A DNA stretch of 64,000 nucleotides from an uncultured Trueperaceae bacterium (GCA_913062675.1 CAJXWR010000002.1:31570-95569); one strand, 5' to 3'; numbered from the stretch's first letter, positions 28,470 through 37,745 are shown. Made by a program: numbers and translations. Notes: a model not told the origin generated them from the sequence alone.

Positions 28470-29219
28470 ATGAAGATCCTGTATCTCGTCCCTGGTCCAA
28501 TGTCACGTGGAGAAATGGGCCGAAAGGAGGTGGAACGTCGACGCGAAGTCCTGCAAAGCATGGCCTTCCCGGGAACGGAAGTGTCCATTCGCGACGTAGC
28601 GGACGGACCCCCTTCCATCGAGTCGGCCTACGACGAACTCATGGCCGTCCCAGCCACCTTGGATGGCATCATGCAAGCCGAGAAGGACGGATTCGATGCC
28701 GTCATCATCGGGTGCTTCGGCGACCCGGGACTCGAAGCGGCCCGCGAACTCGTCAGTATCCCGGTCATCGGTCCAGGCGAATCGTCGCTCCTGTTGGCCG
28801 CAGGCCTCGGACACCGGTTCAGCGTCGTCACGATCCTCGACAACGTAATCGCATCCCAAGAGCACCAAGCCCACAAGGCAGGTGTCCTCGACAAGCTCGC
28901 CTCGGTCGAGGCCATCGGCATTCCCGTGCTCGACCTGATGCGCGACCGTGAGCGCACTCTGCAGGGCGTCATCGAGGCCGGTCGCAGGGCCATCGAACAG
29001 CGACGCGCAGACACGCTCATGCTGGGCTGCATGACCCTCTCCTTCATGGGCATCGGTGCTGAAGCCTCCAACGTGCTCGGCGTCCCCGTCCTCGAAGCCA
29101 ACGCCGTGGCGCTCAAGGCCGCCGAGGCGCAAGTCTCCATCGGTATCTCTCACTCCCCCCTCGCCTTTCCCCGTCCGCCCAAACTTCCCGTCCCCAACAC
29201 TCCGGAGGTGGTCTCATGA
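28470..29219 (+). CDS. Asp/Glu/hydantoin racemase family protein
   Basis: LDGIMQAEKDGFDAVIIGCFGDPGLEAARELVSIPVIGPGESSLLLAAGLGHRFSVVTIL, LMLGCMTLSFMG; start ATG 28470 after GGAGG. Confidence 0.88.
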   Translation: MKILYLVPGPMSRGEMGRKEVERRREVLQSMAFPGTEVSIRDVADGPPSIESAYDELMAVPATLDGIMQAEKDGFDAVIIGCFGDPGLEAARELVSIPVIGPGESSLLLAAGLGHRFSVVTILDNVIASQEHQAHKAGVLDKLASVEAIGIPVLDLMRDRERTLQGVIEAGRRAIEQRRADTLMLGCMTLSFMGIGAEASNVLGVPVLEANAVALKAAEAQVSIGISHSPLAFPRPPKLPVPNTPEVVS

Positions 29220-30862
29220 AGCAATGGATGTCGCTTGCAGGATTCACGCTCGCCCTTGCGCTCGTCGCAGGAGCCTTCGCGCAAGGCGATCGCATTCGTT
29301 CGATCGAACTCCTGTCTCGGCCGCAAGCGGCCGCGCCGCAAGAGTTCCAAAGTGCGCAACTCATCGCCCAAGCATGGCGCGAGCTCGGACTCGACGTCAC
29401 GGTCAACGCCATGCCCTGGGAACAACTCGCCGACGTGGTCTGGTACGAGCGGGACGTGTGGGACGTGACGGCATGGCAAATGGTCGGTCGTCCCGAGCGT
29501 GGAGACCCAGACGAGATCGTGTTCAACCTGTTCCACTCCAGCACGGCTGAAAGCGGCTACAACTTCATCGGCTACAACAACCCCGCCTACGACGCCGTGG
29601 CGGAAGCCCAACGCGTGGAGACCGACCCCGACGCGCGTCAGGCCATCGTTGCCGAAGCACAACAAATCATCAATGCCGACCAGCCCTACATGTTCCTCGT
29701 ACACCCGCAAGTCGCGTACGCCTTCCGTAGCGACATCTGGAGCCCGGACAGCATCGTCGAGCAAAACGGGATCGGCATCAAGAACTTCTGGTCCTTCATC
29801 GGCGCGCAACCCGCCAGCGATCAGCGCGACATGATCCTCAACAGCGCCGACGTCGTGCAAGCCATCAATCCCTTCTACATCAGCGGCGCCGTCGACTCCT
29901 GGATCACCGAACTCATCTGGGATCGCCTCCTCCGCGTTGGCCCCGATGGCCTCCCGCAACCCTGGGCCGCGGAAAGCTACACCTGGGTCGACGACACCAC
30001 CATCGACGTCACCCTCCGCAGTGGCATGACGTGGCACGACGGTGAACCCGTCACCGTGGAAGACGTCGTCTTCTCGTTCGAAGCCCCGATGGGCGGCGAA
30101 GTGCCCATGTACGCCCCGTTCGTCTCCGGCATCGAGTCCGTGGAAGCCCTCGACGACTCGACCGTCCGTTTCAGCCTCAAGCAGCCGTCCGCCGCTTTCC
30201 TCGTCACGAGCCTCGCCAAGGTCAACCTCGTTCCAGAGCACATCTGGGGCCCCATCCTCGCCGACCTCGTCGACGATCCCGACAACGCCGAGTCGTACCA
30301 GGAAGACATGCCCATCGGCAGTGGACCGCTCTCCTTCGTCCGCTGGCGCGCATCGGAAGAGGTCGTCCTCGAAACCAACGCCGACCACTTCAGCGCCCCG
30401 AGCTACGACCGCTGGATTCTCCGCATCGTCCCTAACTCCGAAGCGGCCCTCGGCATGCTGCGGCGCGGCGAACTCAACTTCCTGAGCGCCTACGCAGGTG
30501 ACCCGCAAATCCTCGTCGACACCTCGCAAACCGAACCCATCAACGTCGTGGCCAGCACCGACATCGGATTCCGGTTCATCGGCTTCAACAACCGTCGCGC
30601 CCCGTTCGACGACGCAGCATTCCGCCGCGCCCTCTCCCTGGCCGTCAACCGCAACCTGATTGCGCAAGCGGCCTACCGCGGGTTCGCCGTGCCCTCGAAC
30701 TCGCCCGTTAGCCCCGCGCTTCCCTTCTGGCACGAAGAAAGCGTCATGAACTTCGAGACCGGCATCGACCTTGCCAAAAGCATCCTCGAAGAAGCCGGTT
30801 ACACCACCGACGGCTCCGGACGCCTCCTTTACCCTGATGGCGTGAGCGAGACGCTCGACTAG
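29216..30862 (+). CDS. ABC transporter substrate-binding protein, SBP_bac_5-like, apparently circularly permuted
   Basis: Signal peptide MKQWMSLAGFTLALALVAGAFAQ. aa ~26-165 read like a canonical C-terminal segment (GRPERGDPDEIVFNLFHSSTAESGYNFIGYNNPAYD). aa ~203-548 read like a canonical N-terminal and middle region (ITELIWDRLLRVGPDGLPQPWAAESYTW..LRSGMTWHDGEPVTVEDVVFSF) and end at EEAGYTTDGSGRLLYPDGVSETLD*. Confidence 0.9.
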   Translation: MKQWMSLAGFTLALALVAGAFAQGDRIRSIELLSRPQAAAPQEFQSAQLIAQAWRELGLDVTVNAMPWEQLADVVWYERDVWDVTAWQMVGRPERGDPDEIVFNLFHSSTAESGYNFIGYNNPAYDAVAEAQRVETDPDARQAIVAEAQQIINADQPYMFLVHPQVAYAFRSDIWSPDSIVEQNGIGIKNFWSFIGAQPASDQRDMILNSADVVQAINPFYISGAVDSWITELIWDRLLRVGPDGLPQPWAAESYTWVDDTTIDVTLRSGMTWHDGEPVTVEDVVFSFEAPMGGEVPMYAPFVSGIESVEALDDSTVRFSLKQPSAAFLVTSLAKVNLVPEHIWGPILADLVDDPDNAESYQEDMPIGSGPLSFVRWRASEEVVLETNADHFSAPSYDRWILRIVPNSEAALGMLRRGELNFLSAYAGDPQILVDTSQTEPINVVASTDIGFRFIGFNNRRAPFDDAAFRRALSLAVNRNLIAQAAYRGFAVPSNSPVSPALPFWHEESVMNFETGIDLAKSILEEAGYTTDGSGRLLYPDGVSETLD

Positions 30863-30874
30863 ACCCACGTTTCC

Positions 30875-30918
30875 GCGTGCCCCTCACGACGACCTTCCCG
30901 TCGTCGTGAGGGGCACGC
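30875..30918 (+). terminator. Intercistronic hairpin: 18-bp perfect stem, 8-nt loop
   Basis: gcgtgcccctcacgacga / ccttcccg / tcgtcgtgaggggcacgc between SBP stop and permease start; partial terminator or RNA-stabilising element. Confidence 0.8.
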
Positions 30919-30960
30919 ATCTACAGCTACGTCCGATTCGACCCGGAGGCCACAGAGTTC

Positions 30961-31941
30961 ATGCGGACAGCTCGACGCATCGCAAGTCGCTTCGCCCAAA
31001 TGGTTTTCGTCCTATGGGCGGTCGCAACCATCCTCTTCCTGGTGTTCCGATTGATGCCTGGCAACCCGCTCGTCGCCTACATCGATCCCACATTCACCGA
31101 AGAGCAGCAGCAAGAGCTGCTGCAACGATTCGGTCTCGACCGGCCCCTCCACGAGCAATACGTCATCTATCTTGGCAACCTACTCAGGGGAGACCTTGGC
31201 GACTCGTTCTTTTATCGTGACAGCGTCACGTCGCTCCTCTGGGATGTATTTCCGAACACCCTTGCCCTCACGATGGTGGCCCTCATCATCGCCTACGTCA
31301 TCGGTGTGCTCCTCGGCGCCCTGCTCGCCTGGCTCCGCACCTCCCGCTTCGAAGGCATCGCCATTCCACTCGTCCTCCTATCGAGAGCCGCCCCCGAATT
31401 CTGGTTAGGCATGATCCTCCTCGCCATCTTCAGCTTCCAACTGGGTTGGTTCCCGGCCGGAGGGGCATTCACGGCAGGATCGGAAGCGGCCGTCGGCCCC
31501 GGACGCTTCTTCTCACTCGACTTCCTGCGTCACCTCTTCCTACCCGCCTTAACGCTGGCGATCTACCTCCACGGACTGCCCCTCCTCCTCATGCGCTCCA
31601 ACATGCTCGAAACGCTCAAGGAGGATTTCGTCACCATGGCGCGGATGAAGGGCCTTTCCACTTGGTCCGTCCTCGTCCGGCACGCGGCGCGCAACGCGCT
31701 CCTCCCCGTGTTGACCGCTTTCGCTCTCGGAATCGGCTACTCGATCGGCGGCAACGTCGTCGTCGAAACCGTCTTCTCGTGGCCAGGCATTGGACGTCTG
31801 CTCGTCCGCGCAGTCTCAGCGAGCGACTACCCACTTGCGCAAGGCGCGTTCCTCATGATTGCGGCCGTGATGGTCTTCATGAATTTCGTGGCCGACCTCC
31901 TCTACAACGTTCTCGACCCACGGGTGAGCCAAGATGCCTGA
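30961..31941 (+). CDS. Dipeptide/oligopeptide ABC transporter permease (DppB-like)
   Basis: RIASRFAQMVFVLWAVATILFLVFRLMPGNPL; VLVRHAARNALLPVLTAFALGIGYSIGGNVVVETVFSWPGIGRLLV. Confidence 0.93.
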   Translation: MRTARRIASRFAQMVFVLWAVATILFLVFRLMPGNPLVAYIDPTFTEEQQQELLQRFGLDRPLHEQYVIYLGNLLRGDLGDSFFYRDSVTSLLWDVFPNTLALTMVALIIAYVIGVLLGALLAWLRTSRFEGIAIPLVLLSRAAPEFWLGMILLAIFSFQLGWFPAGGAFTAGSEAAVGPGRFFSLDFLRHLFLPALTLAIYLHGLPLLLMRSNMLETLKEDFVTMARMKGLSTWSVLVRHAARNALLPVLTAFALGIGYSIGGNVVVETVFSWPGIGRLLVRAVSASDYPLAQGAFLMIAAVMVFMNFVADLLYNVLDPRVSQDA

Positions 31942-32842
31942 GCAAACCGTTCGCATCCGCCCCTCACGCCGCCAGGCCTTCCTGCGAAGTCTTCGGGAGC
32001 TAGGCCACGTCCTGATTTCCGATCGGTACGCCTTCACAGGAGCCTTGGTCTACGTCGCCTTCATCGTCGTCGCTGCACTCGCCGGCGTCCTTGCACCGTA
32101 CGAACCCACCGAAATCCTCTTCACGCCCGACGGCATGCTCGCTGGCGACTTGCCACCCAGTGCGGATCATCCCCTCGGGACGACGAGCTTGGGGCGCGAC
32201 ATCTACTCGCAACTCCTCTACGGCACGCGTAGCGCACTCCTTGTCGGCCTCGTCGCCGCCTTCTTCGTTGTCGCCATCGGCACGCTCGTCGGACTGGTCG
32301 CCGGATACATGGGAGGCATCGTCGATACGATCCTGATGCGGATCACCGACATTGCCTTCGGCATTCCGTTCCTCCCGTTCGTCATCGTGCTCTCCGCCTT
32401 CCTCGAACCCAGCATCTGGAACGTCGTGCTCGCCATGTCACTCATCTTGTGGCGTGACACGGGTCGCGTCATTCGTTCCCAGGTTCTCACCGTGAAGCAC
32501 CGATCCTTCATCGAAGCAGCACGCGTATCCGGCTCCTCCACCGCCAGAATCCTCTTCGTCCACATTGCACCCAACGTGCTTCCCATCAGTTTGCTCTACG
32601 GCTCCATCGCCGTCGGTTGGGCCATCTTGACCGAAGCGAGCATTTCGTTCCTCGGCTTTGGCGCCACCGACCAGATCTCCTGGGGGTACATGCTGCAAGA
32701 CGCATACCTCAGCCAAGCCCTGTCCCGAGGTGCCTGGCACTGGTTCGTCCCGCCAGGGCTCGCTATCGTCGTCATCGTCGTCGCGGGCTTCTTCATCAGC
32801 CGCGGTTACGAAGACATTCTCTTTCCCAAACTCAAGGATTGA
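31934..32842 (+). CDS. Dipeptide/oligopeptide ABC transporter permease (DppC-like)
   Basis: HPLGTTSLGRDIYSQLLYGTRSALLVGLVAAF; RSFIEAARVSGSSTARILFVHIAPNVLP. Confidence 0.93.
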   Translation: MPEQTVRIRPSRRQAFLRSLRELGHVLISDRYAFTGALVYVAFIVVAALAGVLAPYEPTEILFTPDGMLAGDLPPSADHPLGTTSLGRDIYSQLLYGTRSALLVGLVAAFFVVAIGTLVGLVAGYMGGIVDTILMRITDIAFGIPFLPFVIVLSAFLEPSIWNVVLAMSLILWRDTGRVIRSQVLTVKHRSFIEAARVSGSSTARILFVHIAPNVLPISLLYGSIAVGWAILTEASISFLGFGATDQISWGYMLQDAYLSQALSRGAWHWFVPPGLAIVVIVVAGFFISRGYEDILFPKLKD

Positions 32843-32846
32843 AGCC

Positions 32847-33845
32847 GTGTTACTCGAAACGAACGACCTCACCATTGGATACCGCACCGCCAGCGGAGCG
32901 CTTCGCGCCGTCGAAGGCGTCAACCTCGCAATTCCCGAAGGCGAAATCGTCGGCCTCGTCGGGGAGTCCGGCTGCGGCAAGACGACGCTCGCCCGCTCGC
33001 TCATCGGCGTCATGGCGGGCAATGCGAGCATCGAGCGCGGCGAAATCCGGTTTCAGGGTCGCGACCTCGTGTCCTCGGGTGCTCGCTACTGGAAGGATCG
33101 GCGTTGGCGAGACATTGCCTACATCCCACAAAGCGCCATGAACTCGCTGGATCCCGTCTACCGCGTTGGAGATCAACTTCTCGAAGTCCTGATTCGCCGG
33201 GGTGGCATGGACCGCGCGAAAGCGAAACGCCGGGCAGCGGAACTCTTCGAACTCGTCGGCATCGAAGCCAATCGCCTTCGCGATTTTCCCCATGAGTTCT
33301 CCGGAGGTATGCGCCAGCGGGCGGCCATCGCGCTCGCGCTTGCACTCGATCCCAAACTCGTCATTGCCGACGAGCCGGTCACCGCACTCGACGTCATCGT
33401 TCAACGGCAGATTCTCGACACCCTCGACGACCTGCAAAAGCGCCTCGGAATCTCCGTCCTCCTCGTCACGCACGACATTAGCGTCGTTGCCTACGTGTGC
33501 GACCGGGTTGCCGTGATGTACGCAGGCAAGCTGGTCGAGGAAGGCTCCGTCGATACCGTCCTCGGAAGTCCCGTCCACCCCTATTCGATGGGCCTGATGA
33601 ACGCTTTCCCGGACCTGGGGCGTGCATCCAGGACGCTCGTTCCCATCGAGGGAGCACCACCCGATCTTCACGACCCGCCTGCCGGTTGCCGGTTCGCACC
33701 GCGCTGCCCATTCGTGGTCGATGCCTGCAGCGAGCCTCCCGCCATCGAGTCGGTCGATGAGACGCACCGGGCAGCCTGCTGGCGCATCGGTGAGGCGGAG
33801 GCGCTGAGGAAGGATGCGAGCGAGGTGACGACGTGGCAGACGTGA
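32847..33845 (+). CDS. Dipeptide ABC transporter ATP-binding protein (DppD-like)
   Basis: GTG start [69 protein letters not shown]. Confidence 0.93.
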   Translation: MLLETNDLTIGYRTASGALRAVEGVNLAIPEGEIVGLVGESGCGKTTLARSLIGVMAGNASIERGEIRFQGRDLVSSGARYWKDRRWRDIAYIPQSAMNSLDPVYRVGDQLLEVLIRRGGMDRAKAKRRAAELFELVGIEANRLRDFPHEFSGGMRQRAAIALALALDPKLVIADEPVTALDVIVQRQILDTLDDLQKRLGISVLLVTHDISVVAYVCDRVAVMYAGKLVEEGSVDTVLGSPVHPYSMGLMNAFPDLGRASRTLVPIEGAPPDLHDPPAGCRFAPRCPFVVDACSEPPAIESVDETHRAACWRIGEAEALRKDASEVTTWQT

Positions 33846-34822
33846 AGCCTTTGGTCGAAGTTCGTGGCCTGGCGAAGCACTACGAGCGGCGCGGAAATCC
33901 GTTCGTGCGGCGTCGCGGCGCGAGCGACGTCGTGCGCGCCGTCGACGGTGTCGATCTGACCATCCGTCGCGGTGAGGGTGTGGGATTGGTCGGCGAGTCG
34001 GGTTGCGGAAAGACGACGACCGGTCGACTCCTCCTGAACTTGATTGAGCCCACCGGCGGACAAATCGTGTACGACGGTGAGGACCTTTCCACCATGAACA
34101 CCACCCAAGTCAAGGAGTTCAGGAAGCGTGCTCAACTCGTCTTCCAGAACCCCTTCGACGCCCTCAATCCCCGCTTCACCTTGTACCGGTCGCTCGTCGA
34201 ACCGCTGGCGAACGCTGGGGTGCCCGAGGATGAGCACGAAACGCGGATCTTGCGGGCGCTCGAGCGCGTGCATTTGAGGGACGCGGAGCGACTGCTCGAC
34301 AAGTTTCCCCATCAGGTGAGTGGAGGCCAGCTCCAACGCATCGTGCTCGCGCGCGCGCTGGTGCTTGATCCTGAGTTCATCGTGGCGGACGAGCCCGTAT
34401 CGATGCTCGATGTGAGCGTCCGGGCTGGAATCCTGAACGTGTTGCGCGAAGCGAAGCAGGATCTCGGTTTGACGGCCGTGTACATTTCGCACGACCTGGC
34501 CTTGGTTCGGTACGTGTGTGAGCGGACGGTCGTCATGTACCTCGGTCGCGTGATGGAGGATGGTCCGACCGAGGACGTGGTCGAGCGGCCTGCACACCCC
34601 TACACGAAGGCGCTCGTTGCGGCCGTACCAACGCCGGATCCGCAGCAGGAGCATGTTGCCCTGCCCATCCTGCCAGGGCGACCCGACGCGACGGCGGTGC
34701 CGTCAGGGTGCCCGTTCCGTGATCGCTGTCCCGAGGCGCACGCGCGCTGCGCGGAGGAGGTTCCCGCGGCGCACGAAATTGCGCCTGGTCACGTCGTTCA
34801 CTGCCACCTGTTCGAGTCGTGA
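33833..34822 (+). CDS. Dipeptide ABC transporter ATP-binding protein (DppF-like)
   Basis: [70 protein letters not shown]. Confidence 0.93.
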   Translation: MADVKPLVEVRGLAKHYERRGNPFVRRRGASDVVRAVDGVDLTIRRGEGVGLVGESGCGKTTTGRLLLNLIEPTGGQIVYDGEDLSTMNTTQVKEFRKRAQLVFQNPFDALNPRFTLYRSLVEPLANAGVPEDEHETRILRALERVHLRDAERLLDKFPHQVSGGQLQRIVLARALVLDPEFIVADEPVSMLDVSVRAGILNVLREAKQDLGLTAVYISHDLALVRYVCERTVVMYLGRVMEDGPTEDVVERPAHPYTKALVAAVPTPDPQQEHVALPILPGRPDATAVPSGCPFRDRCPEAHARCAEEVPAAHEIAPGHVVHCHLFES

Positions 34823-35385
34823 ATCCCGTTGGTACGAGCGGTCGTGTGACGCCGTTCGACGTCCCCCTCGCGCAATTGACGGAAGCACCATCGAACGAGG
34901 ACGTCATTGCCATCCTCGAAGGGATCGAAGGCGTGTCGTCCGCCGCGAATCTGCAGCCATGGGCCGTTCGCATCCTCACCGCAGACGAGCGGGACGGTGT
35001 CGCCGAGGCGGCGCAGGACGCGCTGGGTCGGCCCCTGAAGAACCATCGAAGCGCCGCAATCCGTGAGGTGGCGTGTGTGATGGTCGTGGCCATGAACGTG
35101 GCACGCGCGAAGTGCAGGTTTGGGCTTCGGGGTTCCACGTTGTTCGGTATTCAAGACGTGGCAGCAGTTGCCGCCTCGATGCGTCAGGCCGCCTGGTCAC
35201 GAGGGGTCGCGAGTCATTGGGTGCGTGAAGTGGATTTGGACGTGCTTGCCGATCGGCTGGAGATGCGACCCAGGCTGGAACCTCAAATCGTCTTAGCGTT
35301 TGGGCGGGTGGCGGAGCATGCCGTGCTTGAGGCGCCCCCATCGCTCGCCTGGCAGGACGTCGTGGAGGGGTGGGTGGAACCGTGA
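34819..35385 (+). CDS. Divergent nitroreductase-like protein
   Basis: SSAANLQPWAVRILTADE resembles the NTR SGNxQPW motif; adjacent to a typical nitroreductase. Confidence 0.65.
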   Translation: MNPVGTSGRVTPFDVPLAQLTEAPSNEDVIAILEGIEGVSSAANLQPWAVRILTADERDGVAEAAQDALGRPLKNHRSAAIREVACVMVVAMNVARAKCRFGLRGSTLFGIQDVAAVAASMRQAAWSRGVASHWVREVDLDVLADRLEMRPRLEPQIVLAFGRVAEHAVLEAPPSLAWQDVVEGWVEP

Positions 35386-35918
35386 AGGCTCTCGATGCGA
35401 TTCGTGCGCGACGGAGCGTGCGTGCCTACAAGCCGGATGCCGTGCCGGAGGACGTCGTGATGGACGTGTTGGATGCGGCGCGCTGGGCACCGACGAGTGG
35501 GAATGCCCAACCGTGGACGTTCGTGCGCGTGAGGGAGCCGGAAGCACGTTCAGCCTTGATCGCGACGACCTACGGTGGATACGCGCGCACCGCGCCGGAA
35601 CAGGCGTGGCTGCATTCAGCCCCGGAGTTGATTCTCGTTTGCGTGGAGCCGCTGCGGACGATGGCACGCTACGGATCCGATGGTCGGGCCTATGCACGCC
35701 TCGACGTGGCGGCTGCGGTGCAGACGATGTTGATTGCCGCGACGGCGCATGGCCTCGGGAGCGCATGGGTGGGCGGGTTCGATGCGGATGAAGCCCATGC
35801 GGCCCTGCAATTGGCGCCCGATGCGGAACCGTTGGCCATCGTGGCTTTGGGGTGGTCTGCGGAGGACGTTGCGGAGCCTTACCGTTTGCCGCTGACCGAC
35901 GTTTTGCAGGAGCGTTGA
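35370..35918 (+). CDS. Nitroreductase family protein
   Basis: IRARRSVRAYKPDAVPEDVVMDVLDAARWAPTSGNAQPWTFVRV; likely start GTG 35382. Confidence 0.9.
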   Translation: MGGTVKALDAIRARRSVRAYKPDAVPEDVVMDVLDAARWAPTSGNAQPWTFVRVREPEARSALIATTYGGYARTAPEQAWLHSAPELILVCVEPLRTMARYGSDGRAYARLDVAAAVQTMLIAATAHGLGSAWVGGFDADEAHAALQLAPDAEPLAIVALGWSAEDVAEPYRLPLTDVLQER

Positions 35919-35923
35919 AACGT

Positions 35924-35955
35924 GTGTGCCGCTCGCCAGGTGGCGAGCGGCACAC
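35924..35955. terminator. Hairpin, 15-bp stem; convergent terminator candidate
   Basis: gtgtgccgctcgcca gg tggcgagcggcacac between the nitroreductase and the convergent M28 peptidase. Confidence 0.75.
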
Positions 35956-35982
35956 GGTCGTACCGGTGAGAGAGACGTTCGT

Positions 35983-37704
35983 TCAGCTCAGGACGTCCGC
36001 GACGGCATTGCGGGCAGCGCGCAGCGTGGCGACGATGCGGTTGCGGCCCCGGACGAGTGACGTGACGGCAAAGGCGCGCTCGTGTTCGTCCATGTCCGCC
36101 AACTTGTCGGCGTCTGCGACGTCGGGAAGTGGGGGAATCGTGAGGGCGGGATCATGGTCGAACCGCGGTCGCGTCGTGTAGTCGAGGGGAACGAGTTCGC
36201 GCGAAAGCTTCTTCAAGAGCGCGTTGGCGACGTCCGGATCAACCGTGCCGGCCTCGAGCTTCACGGCCAACTGATCGAGGCTTTCCTTCAGCCCTTGGGC
36301 CGCTTCCTTGGCTGGGGTGAGGTCGAAGTGCGATCCAGCCGCTTGCTGATAGCGGTCGAGGGTTGCGAGGTGTCCCTGGACGGCGTCGCGGAAATCGAGC
36401 GGGAGGTAGCGTGCCGTGGCGTTGCGGTACGCGGCGAGCGCGTAGATGCGGACGTCCTTCTCCAGAATTTCGCGGTCGGCGACTTCTAGGGTGTCGTGCT
36501 CGGTGTGCCAGGCGATGTTGCCGCCACAACCACCGACGCCGTAGTAGCCCTTTTCCTCACGCACGTCGTCGGGCATCGTGGAGAGCAGCATGAAGTAGCC
36601 ACTGAGGCCGAGGTTGTTGAACGAGTAGTCGCCCGCTTGGTGGGCGCGTTCGGCGAACAGGGGCTGGCCGACGGCGTCCTCGATGATGCTTGCCGCGAAG
36701 CGTTCCGTTTCGGCGGTGAGGGAGACATCCTTGTACTCCGTCGCCCAGCGGCATCCGGGGGAGTCGCAGTTGACTTGGGCGACGCAGTGCTCCACGAGGT
36801 CGACGGCGAAGGTGTCGGCGTACCAGGTGCTTCCTGCGTAGCGACCGGTGGAGTGGCCGGGCCACCATGCAATGCGGACGCCTCGCGTCAACTCATCCTT
36901 GCGGGCGTGCAGCAGGCGCGCAAGTTCGAGCAGGGTGGCGTCCCCGGTCGCGTTGTCGCCGACACCGACGTCCCAACTGTCGTAGTGGCCGTGGACGAGG
37001 ACGAAGTCGTCACTGTCCTTGCCGTCGATTCGGACTTCCGGAACGATGCTCTTGAACCAACCCGATTCCATCGTGACGGCGACGGTGACGGATTCACCGC
37101 GTTCTGCCATGGCTTTGAGGGTGTCGCCGTCAGGTCGATTGACGTTGATGGCTGGAATGTTTGGCGCGCCGTTGCGCTCGTCGTGACCAGGGGTGCCCCA
37201 CACGGACGTGCAGGTTCCCCAGTGCGAGTCGGCGCCGGGGTTGATGGCAATGACGGCGGCGGCACCGAGTCGCGCCAGATTGGTGACGGTCGCGGGACTG
37301 GCAAACCCTTCGGTGATGGCGATCTTGCCGGTCACGTCGGTGCGGGCGGCCGCTTTCGCGTCGAAGGTGTCGAACACGTCTTCACTACCAATGGCGAACC
37401 CGGCGGGGACGTAGACGAGCGGCGCGGTGACGCCGTCTTTTGCGTCGGCACACCCTGCGGGCGCTTTGCCGCCAAACGTGACGTCACCTGCGCGGACCTC
37501 GGCGTGGTGGGGAATGGTGAGGAAGATGGAAGCTTCGTGCATGAGGACGGGAATGCCGTGTGCGCGAAGTCGTTCGGCGATCATTTCCGCTGCCGCATTC
37601 ACGTCACGAGGATGGACGCGAGGATGCTGCGCGAAGGTTTCCACGAGTTCCCATGGAACCGTCATGTCAATGGCATCAAGAAGACGACGTTCTGCGTCGG
37701 TCAC
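35983..37704 (-). CDS. Peptidase M28 family metallopeptidase
   Basis: DDFVLVHGHYDSWDVGVGDNATGDATLLELARLLHA; GVRIAWWPGHSTGRYAGSTWYA; GTG start. Confidence 0.9.
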   Translation of the reverse strand: MTDAERRLLDAIDMTVPWELVETFAQHPRVHPRDVNAAAEMIAERLRAHGIPVLMHEASIFLTIPHHAEVRAGDVTFGGKAPAGCADAKDGVTAPLVYVPAGFAIGSEDVFDTFDAKAAARTDVTGKIAITEGFASPATVTNLARLGAAAVIAINPGADSHWGTCTSVWGTPGHDERNGAPNIPAINVNRPDGDTLKAMAERGESVTVAVTMESGWFKSIVPEVRIDGKDSDDFVLVHGHYDSWDVGVGDNATGDATLLELARLLHARKDELTRGVRIAWWPGHSTGRYAGSTWYADTFAVDLVEHCVAQVNCDSPGCRWATEYKDVSLTAETERFAASIIEDAVGQPLFAERAHQAGDYSFNNLGLSGYFMLLSTMPDDVREEKGYYGVGGCGGNIAWHTEHDTLEVADREILEKDVRIYALAAYRNATARYLPLDFRDAVQGHLATLDRYQQAAGSHFDLTPAKEAAQGLKESLDQLAVKLEAGTVDPDVANALLKKLSRELVPLDYTTRPRFDHDPALTIPPLPDVADADKLADMDEHERAFAVTSLVRGRNRIVATLRAARNAVADVLS

Positions 37705-37720
37705 GAAAAACCTCCAGTGC

Positions 37721-37745
37721 GTTCCGCTTAGCGAAACAGTGTTTT
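37721..37745. promoter_or_regulatory. Predicted IclR-family operator, M28 peptidase copy
   Basis: GTTCCGCTTAGCGAAACAGTGTTTT; 20/25 identical to the reverse complement of the racemase-operon site. Confidence 0.6.
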
